A DNA stretch of 39,809 nucleotides from Blastocladiella britannica (taxonomy: Eukaryota; Blastocladiomycota; Blastocladiomycetes; Blastocladiales; Blastocladiaceae). The notes under the pieces are model-generated. The model was not told the origin of the DNA. It ran no database searches and saw only the letters and a list, made by a program, of their open reading frames with translations. Below are positions 21,343 to 32,200 of this stretch, one piece after another (position 1 is the first letter of the stretch; the number at the start of each line of letters is the position of its first letter). The translations under genes and the position numbers were made by a program. The stretch spans positions 1-39,809 of the forward strand of contig MU624621.1 in NCBI GenBank assembly GCA_025349905.2, written 5' to 3'.

Positions 21343-21973
21343 TTTTGTTCTTTATTAGAAGTAGTTTTGATGCGATCAAGGGGAGGTACGAGTGGGAGCA
21401 GCAACTGATGTGAATGGAATGGGAATAACAATATCACATTTACGCTGCTTGGACATGCAGTGCTTCCTATTATTTCCCATTTGCAATAATACAATATTCT
21501 TCCCCAAGATATGATATGGGGGACGTGTTGAAAATCCAAGACCGAGCATGTTGGGGTTACTATGCCGTCAGCGGGGCGATAGCTATGTATTCCTGTCCAC
21601 CGAAGCGTTGGGGATTCCTCCTTTCCCCACCGGATTTGAGACAAGCTAAACAACAATATTTTTTTCTCTCCAAGACCCCAAGTCTCGGCCGGCACACCGC
21701 GCCCAGGATGCCTAAGACCAAAAAAAAACCCACTTAATCCGCGCAGCTGCCCCCGCGCTTTCTCATTTCACGATTTTGTGACTTTTTGACATTTCCAAAC
21801 CGCACGCGTCGCCGTACTTTTGAGTGCTTGTTATTGGCACCTGCAAATCACTGGTCGCGCTTTTACCTGATATCCCTGACTTTGTACGTTGGTGTTGTAT
21901 TGCTCGTCCGTTGGCCAAATCCATCGCGTTCCTCACACAAAAGTCCCGTATAGCTCCATTCCCAAAAAAAAAA
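21343..21973. promoter_or_regulatory. Divergent intergenic region, membrane protein / ALE1
   Basis: This 631-bp region separates two divergent start codons (21342 complement and 21974 +). It is less GC-rich than the genes and contains a T/C-rich patch (21656-21673) and two A-runs (21719-21729 and 21964-21974). No open frame has good third-position bias, and I found no tRNA A/B boxes. It must hold both promoters. Confidence 0.5.
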
Positions 21974-23842
21974 ATGTTTGACGAGATCGTCAACGCCGTG
22001 AGCGTCGCTGCGTCCCTTCCCGGCGACCGCGTGCGATGCCTTCTGGCTCTCTTTGCCTCATATCCGCTGTCCCTCCCGCTGCAATGGCACCCATCCCGCA
22101 CCGTGGACTCAGTCACGGGCCGCGTCGACCCGGCCCCAGCATGGGCGGTGCGCGCCAAACACGCGTACATTGTGGTGGTGGCGGCGCTGCTGGTGCGCTT
22201 TTGCTTCCAGGACCTGCACGATCTGGCCAACCTGGCGCTGCTCCCGCTCATAACCTACGGGATCGTGGCCCACGGCGTGCGCACGGGACGGAACTATGTC
22301 GGCGCCGTGTGGGCCGCGGTGCTGCTGCACATGTCGTACGGCCACCTTCGCCGCCAGTACTACGACTATGGCGGGTACTCGTTTGACTGGACCGCGCCGG
22401 CCATGGTGCTCGTGATCAAGCTGACGCAGTTTGCGTGGGCGGTCCACGACCAGCGCCGGGTCGACTTGGAGGAAGATTTAGAGAAAAAATCGTCATTGTC
22501 GGACCACGAGCGCCGCATGGCCGCAACCATGCCCGGCCCACTCGAGTTTGCGGCATTTGTCTACTTTCCGGCGGGCCTGTTGGTAGGCCCCGCGTTCGAG
22601 CTGGCCGATTTCCGCCGCTTCATTTCCGGGGACGTGTTTCTTCCCCCACCACAGCAGCTGCTGCAGCAAAAAGAGAAGGAAGAGTCTCTGGCACGTGCGC
22701 GCTCCGACTCTGCCACTGAAGCCGGATCTGGATTTGACATGGATGACTCTGACGCGGAGCACCAGGGTTTTTCGCCCGTCAAATCGAGTGGTTCAGTCAA
22801 GGAAAAGACGGTAGTCCCCGTGGTGATGCCCAGCCCGCTGCTGCCGGCGCTGCGGTGCTTTGCGACGGCGCTGCTGTTCATGGGCGGCGTGGTGGTGCTA
22901 GGCGACCGGTTCTCGTATGCGCGCCTGCTGACCCCCGCTTACCTGGCCGTCCCCTTACCGGTGGCCGCGGCTGATTCGGTGATGTCGGCGACGTGGGTGG
23001 TAGCCAAGCGGTTCATGCGGCTGCAGGTGGCCGGGTTTGCGGCCCGCCACAGCTACTACGCGGTGTGGAAGCTAGCCGAGGGCGCGTGCATTGTCGCCGG
23101 GCTCGGGTACACGTCCGGCGGCACCTGGGACCAAGTGACCAACGTGCGCATTGGTGCGCTCGAGTCCGCTCAATCTTTCAAGGGCGTGATTGACAACTGG
23201 AACATTGGCACCGCCAACTGGCTCAAGTACTCGGTGTACCTGCGTCTGGCGCCAAGCGGGAAACCCACGCCGCTGACCACCGTGCTCACATACTCGGTGT
23301 CGTCGCTGTGGCACGGGTTTTACACGGGCTACTACCTGACGTTTGTGTCGGGCGCATTTGTCACCGAAACCGCCAAGACCCTGCGCCGCACGCTGCGCCC
23401 TCGCGCGGTGGCCGCGGGTCCCCTCGCCAAGCGCGCGTACGACGTCGGCGGGTGGATCCTGACCCAGGGCATTCTCAACTACGTGGTGGCGCCGTTCATG
23501 CTGCTGTCGTGGTCCGACTCGGTGGCCGTCTGGCGCGCCAACTACTTTGTGGGGCATTTCGCGATGGTGGTCGCGGTGGCGGCGTGCGCGGTACTGGGCC
23601 GCCCCCCGCGGTCCATGACTGCGACGGCCACGCCGGTGGTGGCCAAGGTGTCGTCGAGCCCCATGGCGGCGGCAGCACCCTTCGCGACCGGCAATGTGTT
23701 CTTGTCGGGCGCGGCGCCCGAATTCACGATCGACCGCGAGGCAGTGCGCCGCGCGGCGGCCGAGCGGGTGGCGTCGGTGTCGCCGCCGCCGGGCGGTCGT
23801 CGGCGCGGAGGCAGTCCTCGGGCCGCCCGAGTAGTCCTGTAA
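21974..23842 (+). CDS. ALE1: MBOAT lysophospholipid acyltransferase, Ale1 type
   Basis: A single exon of 622 residues; the ATG at 21974 is preceded by an A-run and starts MFDEIVNAVSVAASLPGDRV. Multiple transmembrane helices are present. Family signatures are NWNIGTANWLKYSVYLRL, with the conserved Asn near 410, and SSLWHGFYTGYYLTF, with the catalytic His near 447. The segment YYDYGGYSFDWTAPAMVLVIKL is the usual early MBOAT motif. The enzyme transfers fatty acyl groups from acyl-CoA to lysophospholipids (Lands cycle) in the endoplasmic reticulum. An insert of ~75 residues (about 235-280, acidic with FDMDDSDAEHQ) interrupts the conserved core after the FISGDVF string. The C-terminus is Ala/Pro/Arg-rich. 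Unlike most neighbours it has no introns. It converges with the next gene across 87 bp. Confidence 0.92.
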   Translation: MFDEIVNAVSVAASLPGDRVRCLLALFASYPLSLPLQWHPSRTVDSVTGRVDPAPAWAVRAKHAYIVVVAALLVRFCFQDLHDLANLALLPLITYGIVAHGVRTGRNYVGAVWAAVLLHMSYGHLRRQYYDYGGYSFDWTAPAMVLVIKLTQFAWAVHDQRRVDLEEDLEKKSSLSDHERRMAATMPGPLEFAAFVYFPAGLLVGPAFELADFRRFISGDVFLPPPQQLLQQKEKEESLARARSDSATEAGSGFDMDDSDAEHQGFSPVKSSGSVKEKTVVPVVMPSPLLPALRCFATALLFMGGVVVLGDRFSYARLLTPAYLAVPLPVAAADSVMSATWVVAKRFMRLQVAGFAARHSYYAVWKLAEGACIVAGLGYTSGGTWDQVTNVRIGALESAQSFKGVIDNWNIGTANWLKYSVYLRLAPSGKPTPLTTVLTYSVSSLWHGFYTGYYLTFVSGAFVTETAKTLRRTLRPRAVAAGPLAKRAYDVGGWILTQGILNYVVAPFMLLSWSDSVAVWRANYFVGHFAMVVAVAACAVLGRPPRSMTATATPVVAKVSSSPMAAAAPFATGNVFLSGAAPEFTIDREAVRRAAAERVASVSPPPGGRRRGGSPRAARVVL

Positions 23843-23888
23843 AGTGAGTCTATTGAACAAACAACCCATAAATAATGATCTATCTAAA

Positions 23889-23911
23889 TTTTTTTTTTTT
23901 TTTTTTTTTTT
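23889..23911. repeat. Poly(T)23 tract between convergent genes
   Basis: A run of 23 T lies in the 87-bp gap between the ALE1 stop (23842) and the stop of the complement-strand gene (23930). Poly(A/T) between convergent genes may act in 3'-end formation or nucleosome exclusion. It is also a place where sequencing length errors are likely. Confidence 0.7.
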
Positions 23912-23929
23912 CGCGCTTTACATTATATA

Positions 23930-25156
23930 TTATTCGATGCGGCGACGACGAGAGGAGTGTCTGATCTGGGTAGTGGTGGTGGTTGGAACAAGGGAGGCAG
24001 TAGTGTCGGTGTTGGCAGCAGAAGAGGAAGAGGCCGGATTGGCTCCTTCGTCTTGATGCTCCATGGCTTGTAGCATGATGGCCACGATCTTGAGTGCGTA
24101 CATGCCGTCGTCGTCATCATTTTTGTCGTTGGCTATGTGTAGTGGAGCCGCTGCCGACGACGAAGTGGACCAGCGCGCACACTCCCACGCGTCGGCGTAC
24201 GCGCGCGCCAGCCGGCGGTCCACGATCCCGTCGCGCGCCAACACCGCCAGCCACGCGCGTACGGGCACGCGCACGGCCCAGGTATCGATCGCCGGTGGTA
24301 AATGTGTAGCCGATCCCACTGGCAATGGCGGTGGCAATGGTGGTGGCCACGGAGTACTTGCGTTCCCAGTCGGAGGCCACCCGGGAAGCAATCCCGCACA
24401 CGCCCCTGGCCACCGACGTGCCACGGCAGTTGCCAGAAGCCGCACCGACGAGACGGTAGCGGCAGCCGATGCCGATGCACGATGGTGCCCTGAAGGACCG
24501 ACAGTGGCAGCAGCACGGGCCAGAACGCGTTCCGCTCTCGCCACGGCCGCTGCGGCAGCAGCAGCAGGCGCCCTTGGAATTCCATCGGCCGCAAGCGCCG
24601 CCACGGCCGCTGCAGCTCCACCATCGTCGTCCTGCTCATGACCACGGCCATATCGAGCACGGCCATATCGAGCACTGTGGGTTGTGGTTGCAGCCGCCAC
24701 CGCAGGGCCGTGCATCCGTGGGAGACGTGCCAGCGCCAACCTAACTGTCAAGAACCGCGACAGCGCCACGGCGGCTGCTGCGAGCGCCACCAGCGCGTAC
24801 GATGACAGCAGGATCAGTTGCAGGAGCAGCGATGTCGGCGCGGGTTTGGCCAGCGCTTGAATGTACAGGTCGGCGGCGGTCGCGAACACGCAGATGGCGG
24901 TTGCGGCCCACAGGGCGACGGTGGCGGCGACCGCGGTGATGCGGGCGAGTTTGTTATTGGCGGTGGTGACCATTCCATTGTTGTTTCCTGCAAGTGGCAT
25001 CGGTGGTGGTGGCATCGGTATTGGAGGCGGACCAGGGACGACGGGGGCGGAGAGAACAGCGGAAGGCACTATTCTTGGAGGAGCGCGTTGCTGCTGCTGC
25101 TGCTCATGCAGGGGCTGCCGCTGGGCCAGTAATGGTGGTGGCGGCGACGACGCCAT
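23930..25156 (-). CDS. Unidentified membrane protein; frame unresolved
   Basis: Not recognised. The longest frame gives 408 residues from the ATG at 25156 (MASSPPPPLLAQ). A Pro/Gln-rich N-terminus is followed by two hydrophobic segments (LARITAVAATVALWAATAICV and LLLQLILLSSYALVALAAAA). The C-terminal part (VRAWLAVLARDGIVDRRLAR, MYALKIVAIMLQAMEH) reads well. In the middle the coding signal leaves this frame. From about 24660 to 24490 a second frame (RERNAFWPVLLPLSVLQGTI) has much better third-position GC; from about 24420 to 24270 a third frame does (WERKYSVATTIATAIASGIG). So the gene either has short introns I could not place (one candidate is 24634-24685, GTCTCC to CACAG) or the sequence contains indels. 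The true product is probably a mitochondrial or other membrane protein with at least three hydrophobic segments. Confidence 0.5.
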   Translation of the reverse strand: MASSPPPPLLAQRQPLHEQQQQQRAPPRIVPSAVLSAPVVPGPPPIPMPPPPMPLAGNNNGMVTTANNKLARITAVAATVALWAATAICVFATAADLYIQALAKPAPTSLLLQLILLSSYALVALAAAAVALSRFLTVRLALARLPRMHGPAVAAATTTHSARYGRARYGRGHEQDDDGGAAAAVAALAADGIPRAPAAAAAAAVARAERVLARAAATVGPSGHHRASASAAATVSSVRLLATAVARRWPGACAGLLPGWPPTGNASTPWPPPLPPPLPVGSATHLPPAIDTWAVRVPVRAWLAVLARDGIVDRRLARAYADAWECARWSTSSSAAAPLHIANDKNDDDDGMYALKIVAIMLQAMEHQDEGANPASSSSAANTDTTASLVPTTTTTQIRHSSRRRRIE

Positions 25157-25318
25157 CGACAGCGACGATGCAGTGGATCTTCGCCGGAAAAAAAAAAAAA
25201 GAGAAATCGCTCTGATTTTCCCATTGCCGCCTTGCTGCAATTCAAGCCGACTTTCCCTTTTTCCGCACATTTATATATATATCAGAATTTTCACATCAAT
25301 TAACAACATTAACAGAAC
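25157..25318. promoter_or_regulatory. 162-bp divergent promoter, membrane protein / Tctex1 gene
   Basis: The region lies between divergent starts at 25156 (complement) and 25319 (+). It contains an A13 run (25187-25200) and a TATATATAT stretch at 25271-25280, about 40 bp upstream of the Tctex1 ATG, which is a plausible TATA element for that gene. Confidence 0.5.
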
Positions 25319-26097
25319 ATGGCCGATCTCGCCGCCACCACATCCGCCCTGGCCGCCTCGCGCTCCGTTGCCGGGTCCAAGACCAATCTCACCCGCTCGT
25401 CCAATCCGAACCTAGCTGCCGGAGGCGGTGGCGGCCCAAGCCGTCCCAAGACCGTCGCCGGTCCCAATGCAGGTGCCGGAGGTGCTGGCCTGGATCTCTC
25501 TGGCGCCGGATTAGCGGGTGGCGGGGGCATGACCGCTGCTGCCGCTGAACGTGCAGCCGAGGCCGGGCAGCGGGTATACGAGAACACGTTCCGGTTAGCG
25601 CCGGAGAAAAAGTATACCATTTTCAGTACTTTGATATGTGAGAAGGAAGGATCTTGATCATTGATCCCATAGGTTCTCCACCGAGGCCGTCAAGCGCATG
25701 GCCCAGTCAGTGCTGGAGACCCGGTTGGCCAAAGTCACCTACTCGTCCGATAAGGCCGCGGAACTGTCGAAGCTGATTGCGGGCGAGATTGTACAGAACT
25801 TGAAAGGTGCCTCTAACTTTCATATTTGGGAACGAAGAATAACGGTGAAGGATTAGGTCTGGGACTCGACCGGTACAAGTTCATTGCCGATGTCTCCATT
25901 GGCGAGTTCAAAGGACAAGGGATCCGGAACACGTCGCGGGCGCTGTGGGATCCGCACACGGATTCGTTTGCGTCGGCAACGTACAAGAATGTACTGTCCT
26001 CTTTTCACTTTCATACTACATGTATGTATTAATGATTTTATTTTTATAGGCATCGCTCTTTTGCGTGGCAGTGGTGTTTGGAGTGTACTTTGAGTAA
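25319..26097 (+). CDS. Tctex1-family dynein light chain
   Basis: Exons 25319-25611, 25673-25806, 25857-25990 and 26050-26097 give 202 residues. The first ~95 residues are a Gly/Ala-rich, Ser/Arg-containing extension. The Tctex1 domain follows: ENTFRLAPEKKFSTEAVKRM, SKLIAGEIVQNLKGLGLDRY, KFIADVSIGEFKGQGIRNTS, LWDPHTDSFASATYKN, and the final strand ASLFCVAVVFGVYFE. All three junctions restore family motifs, for example LGLDRYKF. The extended N-terminus suggests the Tctex1-domain-containing group used in axonemal and intraflagellar dyneins rather than the short cytoplasmic light chain, though this split is inferred. It would act as a dimer on dynein intermediate chains in the flagellum. Introns are 61, 50 and 59 nt. 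Confidence 0.87.
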
Positions 26098-26262
26098 GAT
26101 CGGTTATCATCAGTTTTGGGAATTTACATAATTGGGAAATGCCATAGCAACCATCCGCATGACGAGTAATTCGCGCAAATTTTCTTTTTTTTATTCTCAC
26201 CTTTTCCACCTCGCGACGTGCAACTTGCCTCCACTTCTCGGTTATCATATACTCACCACAAG

Positions 26263-28248
26263 ATGCCCCCCAAATCGGGACACAAGAACGGCAATAACAA
26301 CGGCAAGAAGCGGGCCGCTCCGACCGCCGCCGCCGCTGCTTCGTCTTCTATTGCCGCCGCCGCTGCTGCTGCTGCTGCTGCTGCGCTCGAGGTCCCCGTC
26401 GCCGCGCCTGCGCCCGACCACGACGACAGTGACGCCGAAGATGTTGACGTCATGGAGGTCGACGACGCCGCTGCTCCCGAGGATGATGGCGAGGAAAAGA
26501 TGACCTTGTCGCGTGAGGCCGAGCCCAATGGTACCTTTATCCCTCCAATTTCCACACCAAAATAAAAGTACTAACCGCGTAAATGGGATAATAGCCGAAG
26601 TCAACACCCAGTTCGCGGCCCTCGAGGTCTCCGAACCGACGCGTCGTGCCATCGCCGAAATGGGCTTCACGACCATGACCGAGATTCAATCGCGCACGGT
26701 CCCTGCCGCGCTGACGGGTCGCGACATCTTGGGTGCCGCCAAGACCGGGTCGGGCAAGACACTTGCGTTCCTGCTCCCGGCCCTGGAACTGATGGTGGCC
26801 GCGTCGTTCAAGCCCCGTAACGGCACGGGAGCCATCATTATCACCCCGACGCGCGAGCTGGCGCTGCAGATCTTTGGTGTGGCCCGCGACTTGCTCAAGT
26901 ACCACCAGCAGACGTTTGGCCTGGTCATGGGTGGAGCTAACCGTAAAGCTGAGGCCGAGAAGCTGGCGAAAGGCGTGAACCTGTTGATTGCCACGCCGGG
27001 ACGTCTGCTCGATCACTTGCAGAACACCAAAGGGTTCATTGTCAAGAACCTCAAGACGCTGATCATTGACGAGGCCGACCGGATCTTGGAGGTCGGGTTC
27101 GAGGAGGAGATGCAGCAGATTGTGCGCATTCTTCCTAAAGGCATGGGCCAATTTTTTTCATGTAATGCCGAGGAAAAAAATCTAACAAACCATGGTGTTA
27201 TAGAGCGCCAAACGCTGCTGTTCTCGGCCACCCAGACCACCAAGGTCGAAGACCTGGCGCGCGTGGCGTTCCGCAAGCAGCCGCTGTACATCAACGTGGA
27301 CGAGTCCAAGACGCATTCCACCAACGAGACGCTCGAGCAAGGGTACGTGGTGGCGGGCGCCGACCAGCGGTTCCTGCTGCTGTTCACGTTCCTCAAGAAG
27401 AACCTCAAGAAAAAAGTGATTGTGTTCATGTCGTCGTGCAACGCGGTCAAGTACTTTGCCGAGCTGCTGACGTACATTGACTTGCCGGTGCTCGATCTGC
27501 ATGTACGTAACCATTTTTTAATATTAATATTTTACTCTGTAAATGGGATCACTGACATGAGTGTGGATAACAGGGTAAGCAAAAGCAAACCAAGCGCACC
27601 AACACGTTCTTCGAGTTCATCAACGCCAAGTCCGGGATCCTGCTGTGCACGGACGTGGCGGCGCGTGGCCTCGACATCCCGGCCGTCGACTGGATCGTGC
27701 AGTACGACCCGCCGGATGATCCGCGCGAGTACATTCACCGCGTAGGACGGACCGCGCGTGCGGGTACCTCGGGCAAGGCGTTGTTGATTCTGTTGCCCTC
27801 GGAACTCGGGTTCTTGCGGTACCTCAAGCAACACAAGGTCCCCCTGAACGAGTACAACTTCCCCGCGGCCAAGATCGCCAATGTGCAGACGCAGCTCGAG
27901 CGGCTGGTATCCAAGAACTACTACCTGAACAAGTCGGCGCGGGACGGGTACCGGTCGTACTTGCAGGCGTACGCGTCGCACTCGCTCAAACAAATCTTCA
28001 ATGTCGACCAGCTGGACTTGGCGGCCACCGCCAAATCGTACGGGTTCGACGTGCCGCCACAGGTGAACCTGAACTTGTCGTGGTCGGGCAAGGCTGACAA
28101 GGCCGATAAGAAGAAGCGGCTCGAGGTCCGTGGTGCCGATTACAGCCGGAATAAGCCGGGGGCTGTTGGCGGGGTCAAGGGCGAGATGGCCAAGCGGAGA
28201 TCGGACCCGGGACGCAAGGGTGGAGATGGCCGTCAGTGGGAGCGGTAA
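26263..28248 (+). CDS. HAS1: ATP-dependent RNA helicase Has1 (DDX18)
   Basis: Exons 26263-26530, 26595-27140, 27204-27502 and 27574-28248 give 595 residues. An Ala-rich, acidic N-terminus ([19 protein letters not shown]) precedes the DEAD-box core. Motifs seen: Q motif with [18 protein letters not shown] (about 138-145), [20 protein letters not shown] (about 248), [41 protein letters not shown] and [10 protein letters not shown] (about 425). The segments [18 protein letters not shown] and [17 protein letters not shown] are specific to Has1/DDX18, which acts in nucleolar 60S and 40S ribosome biogenesis. The C-terminus is basic. The second intron (27141-27203) begins with GC rather than GT, but removing it restores the family sequence [13 protein letters not shown] exactly. 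Intron 1 carries a textbook ACTAACC branch site. Confidence 0.95.
27141..27203 (+). other. GC-AG intron in HAS1
   Basis: This 63-nt intron has donor AAAG/GCATGG, a branch site TCTAACAAAC and acceptor TTATAG. The intron is frame-neutral and has no stop, so it is easily annotated as coding by mistake. The flanking exons code for ILPKE and RQTLLFSAT, the conserved helicase motif III region, which settles the boundaries. Confidence 0.8.
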
Positions 28249-28295
28249 TCCTTCATTAATTCAATAACAAAAAAAAAATCTTGTATTTTCGAAAA

Positions 28296-29220
28296 TCATG
28301 CCAACGCAAACTTGCGGTTCTTCTTACGCAGCGCCGCCAGCCGCAGCTCGGCCCGCCGCACGTCCTTGGTGGCCTCCTGCAGCTCCTCGAGCAAGTGCGC
28401 CGACCGCTCGGCCGAGTCGTACTGGTCGGTGGAGAACTCGCCGAAATCGGCCCGTAGTTTGTCCAGCATCTCGGCCGCCAGCTCCACCTCGGACCGGTCC
28501 TTGGCGGCCGACGCGGGCGTGGCAGAAGTTGGAGTGGTTGTTGTCTGCTCGGCCGTCGCGGGCGCGGCGGGCGGCACCACCCCAAACAAGACGTGTGCGC
28601 CGCGGTGCATGAACGACGTGATCTGCTCGGCCATTTCCATGATCGTCCATGGATTGTTCGTGCGATGAGGCGTTGTCGCCGTCGCTGCCACTTCCGTCAG
28701 CACGCGGTGCGACCAGTGGTCCATGTCGCGAATCAAGTCGTCCAACCCGAGCGCGCCGAGCAGCTTGGACGTGGACGCCAGCGGCGCGCCGTCGCCGGGG
28801 AGCGGCGCGTACGCGAACGGCAACGGCGGCAGAACGCCATCGGCGGCAGCGGCCGCGGCCGCGGCGTCCGGGTCGTCGCTTTCGCTGATGCGTCGCGCGA
28901 TCGTCGACGGCAGGTCGGTCGCGTACTTGGCAAACAGGAGCTGTGCGGCGAGGTCGGGCGGCGGCAAGTACGACGACGCCGGGGGCGGCAGGTGGTCGTT
29001 GTCGGCCGGCACTACGAGCGGGGCGGTCCCGTCAACGACCATCGGGGGCTCGAACGGCGTCACGCGGACGGGCGTACCGCCAAGCGATACGATGCGCTCG
29101 ACCACCACGGGCGGCGAGGGCGGCGGCGGCGGGGCCTCGACGACCACATCGGCGACGACCGGACTCGGTGACCGTGCTGCTGCTGCCGCCACTGGCTGCG
29201 TCTGCTTCTTGTTGTTGGCA
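28296..29220 (-). CDS. C-terminal exon of Not4 or separate unidentified gene
   Basis: This open stretch ends in a convincing charged helical region (ELAAEMLDKLRADFGEFSTD and EELQEATKDVRRAELRLAAL). Before it come segments such as LPPPDLAAQLLFAKYATDLP, LGLDDLIRDMDHWSHRV and NNPWTIMEMAEQITSFMHRG. Third-position GC is high throughout, so it is certainly coding. There is no in-frame ATG near its upstream edge; the first is inside, at EPPMVVDG (about 29040). That favours an exon of the upstream Not4 gene. I do not recognise the domain. Its stop is 47 bp from the HAS1 stop on the opposite strand. Confidence 0.55.
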
Positions 29221-32200
29221 CTCGCCACCTCCTTCCCACCATCACCACCACTCCCACCACAACTACCACCCTTCGTTACCGCGGCATGTCCGCGCCACCC
29301 ATCGCCGCCGCCAGCATCGCCCGTTGCCGCGCGTCCATCTCCGGAGGGTACAGACCCGGCGCGGCTGCGGCGCCGTACGCCGCTGCTCCCATCATCCGAC
29401 CCCGCTGCTGTTGCTGTTGCTGCTGGAGTTGGAGCTGGAGGTACGCCTGCTGTTGCTGCTGCTGCATCTGGAGTTGCTGTTCCAGGTGCATCATAGATTG
29501 GCTGTTTCGCCCGACTCCCGCCGCGGTCGCCAGATGATGGTGGGCGGCCGATTGGGGTTGCATGGACGACGGCGCCGGCGGCTGGGGCGGCGCTGGTGGG
29601 CCGGCTCGGCGCTGCAGCGATGACAGTTGAAGCTGTTGTTGCTGCGCGGCCAACGACGACGACATCGTCAGCATCGGGGGCGGGCCGGATCGACTGGAGC
29701 TGGGGCTGAGGATGGATGCCATCAGATCCTATTAAAAAAATGGGGCGGTTAGTATCGACAAAAAAGAGGCGACGAGATCTTGGGCAAATGATGCACACGC
29801 CGCTGCCCAGGGCGCCGCCCAGCTCTTCTTCAGCCGGGACTCCTGCTGCTGCTGCCAAATCGCACGCAAATCAAACAATAAAAAAGAAAACCAGAAGCAG
29901 CAGAGTGGAAGCAACAGCAGGAGGAAGCAAACCCTCTCCGACAACCCCCAAACTGCCCTTACCCTACTGTCGTTGCTCAACCCACTGCTGCTGTCGCGCC
30001 TGTTCCACAGATTGCAAGAACGCGAGCAACCAAGGAGCGTTGAAGCAACATTCGGAACAAACGTGACAGCAGAAAAGCAAGTAAAGCAATAGCAGCAAGG
30101 TTCGAGGAGTAGGGGGAAGTCGTGGCAGCGGCAGCAGCAGCAAGAGAACCGAATGTGCAGAGGCGGGACGGCGGCGCCCATGGGAAATGCGTACTCATCA
30201 TATGAGGGGAAAGTAAAAGACCTGCCTGTTGGTGCGTGGCCATGGCACCGATTCCAGGGGGCGGCGGCGGCGGCCCGGCGGCGGCTTGGGACCGGGCTTG
30301 CGGCTTCAACGGCAGACCAAAGCCCGGAGGTGGGGCGGCGGCGCCGCGACCAGCGCTGCCGGAATTCAGGGCCTCGCGCAACTTTTGCATCAGCACCGCC
30401 TCCGTCTTGTCGCCCGTCGTGGGCGGAGGACCGCGGCCCGCCGCGTTCGCAGAGGTCGGGCGGACAGACACAATCGCCGGATCCGAGAAGGGCAGACCTA
30501 TTCATTTAGGTTGATCAATATTCGCTCACATATGAACACACACAAAAAACGTACCAGGAGGAGCAGGTGAAGCAGTCCGAGCAAGGCCTTCAAGTCCCGG
30601 CGGAGGAGCCGATCCAGGGGTGCCAGGGCGCTTGACCAACCCAGGCGCAGCGCCAGTCAGTCGCTGGGTGATGAAAGACATGCTGCTGTCCGGACCGCCA
30701 TACAAGGCGGCACCACCCAAACCAGAATCGCCGCCAGTCACTGGCCCAGTGAGGCCAGGCGGCGGACCGGAAGAAGTGCCCGGGGGTGGCAGCATGCGGG
30801 CGGGTCCCATGCCAGGGGGCAACATGGGCAGCGAAGTGAGCGGAGACCCACGTCCGCCAACAACGCCAGGCATGGTCGATGACGGCGGTGGCCCTGGCGG
30901 CAAGAAACCTGGCGCGCCCACCATGGCGCGTTGCGGACCAGGAGCAGCAGCCGCTGTGGGACCTTGCGGCGCAGTGACTTGCGCACGCTCATCCAAAATG
31001 TCCGACATGAGGTCGCCCGTCTCAAAGGGCCGGAGCGAGCCAGCATACGTAGTCAGTGGCGCCAGCGACGGCGACGGCGCTCCTCCTCCTGCGGCCGTGG
31101 GCAGCGCAGGTGCCGGCGGGTTACGTTCGAGGGCCTTGAGAATCACGCGGCACGATGACAGGATCCACGCGGGCGAGCTGTTGTCGGCAAAGGAGCCAAG
31201 CGAGCTGGTCACGTCGAGGGGCACGATCGGACGCAGGGGGGCAGTGGCCGCGGCCGTGGTGGGGTCCAGCGTGAGCACCGGAAGCTTGGTGGGGATCGAC
31301 GTGAGAATGGCGGCCGCAAAGTCAAATTCCGGCTCCGCCTCGTCCTCCGCGTCGCTCTCCGTGTCCGGTTGCGTCGCCTGGGTCATGCCCGACACATTGT
31401 CCAGGTGGTTCGCGTCCGAGGCCATCGAGAGCTCGTCGCTGCCGACCGTCCCATTGGCATCAAACGACTCGCCGTCGCCATCGCCAACCCACCCTGCTGC
31501 CGTGGACTCGGAAAAGTGAGAGCCGACATCCTCGTCGCCGACGTTGCTGGTCGGTGCGGGCGACGCATCCTTCTTGTTGGCTCGGCGCTTTTTACCGGGC
31601 GTCGAGGATCCCTGGGCAGCTGCTGCCGCTGCCATCGCGGCGGAAGCCGCCTCGGCCGCAGCAGCCTTGCGCTCGGCCTCCTCGCGTGCGCGTCGTGCAG
31701 CATCGGCGGCCTTGCGTTCTTGTTGCTTGCGGATCACTGCGAGGCGCGCTTTTTCCTCCCGCTCGCGCTGCAGAGCCGCGGCCGCGGCGGCTGGGGTCGG
31801 GTCTTGACTTGCAGCAACAATGGTTGGCGATGCGACACGGGCCATGTCGGTGAAGCTGGGCACTGGGCTGCCCGTCGCGCGTGGCGCCTCTGGCTTTCGA
31901 GTGGCCCTGTTATCAAGTGATTGGTCACTTTAAGAAATATAAAAATATAAAAAAAAAATGATCAACAAACCAATTGGCAGCTGCGGGAAGTGCCGGTCCC
32001 TCCGAGTTAGATCGCAAGTCGTCGTTCTGGAACTGCGCGGCGCGGGAACCGAAATAGAGGCCGCCGCTGGTCACAGACGAGTTGCTCTGGGCAGAATTGC
32101 TTCGCTCGGGTAGAGCAACACCACTGAACGCGGAGGACCCAGCAGCTGCGCCGGCCGCAGCGAGTCGCCGTCCCTTTGGCCCAAACAGGCGGGGGCCGCT

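Noticed and set aside
21343..21973. Possible tRNA or small RNA gene
   Set aside because: No A-box/B-box pair and no cloverleaf-forming segment could be found by eye.
28296..29858. Single continuous 520-residue open frame as one gene
   Set aside because: Its upstream third is the +1 shadow of the poly-Gln exon of Not4 (29280-29728), shown by A-ending codons. Only 28296-29220 and the short exon at 29799-29851 are coding in this frame.
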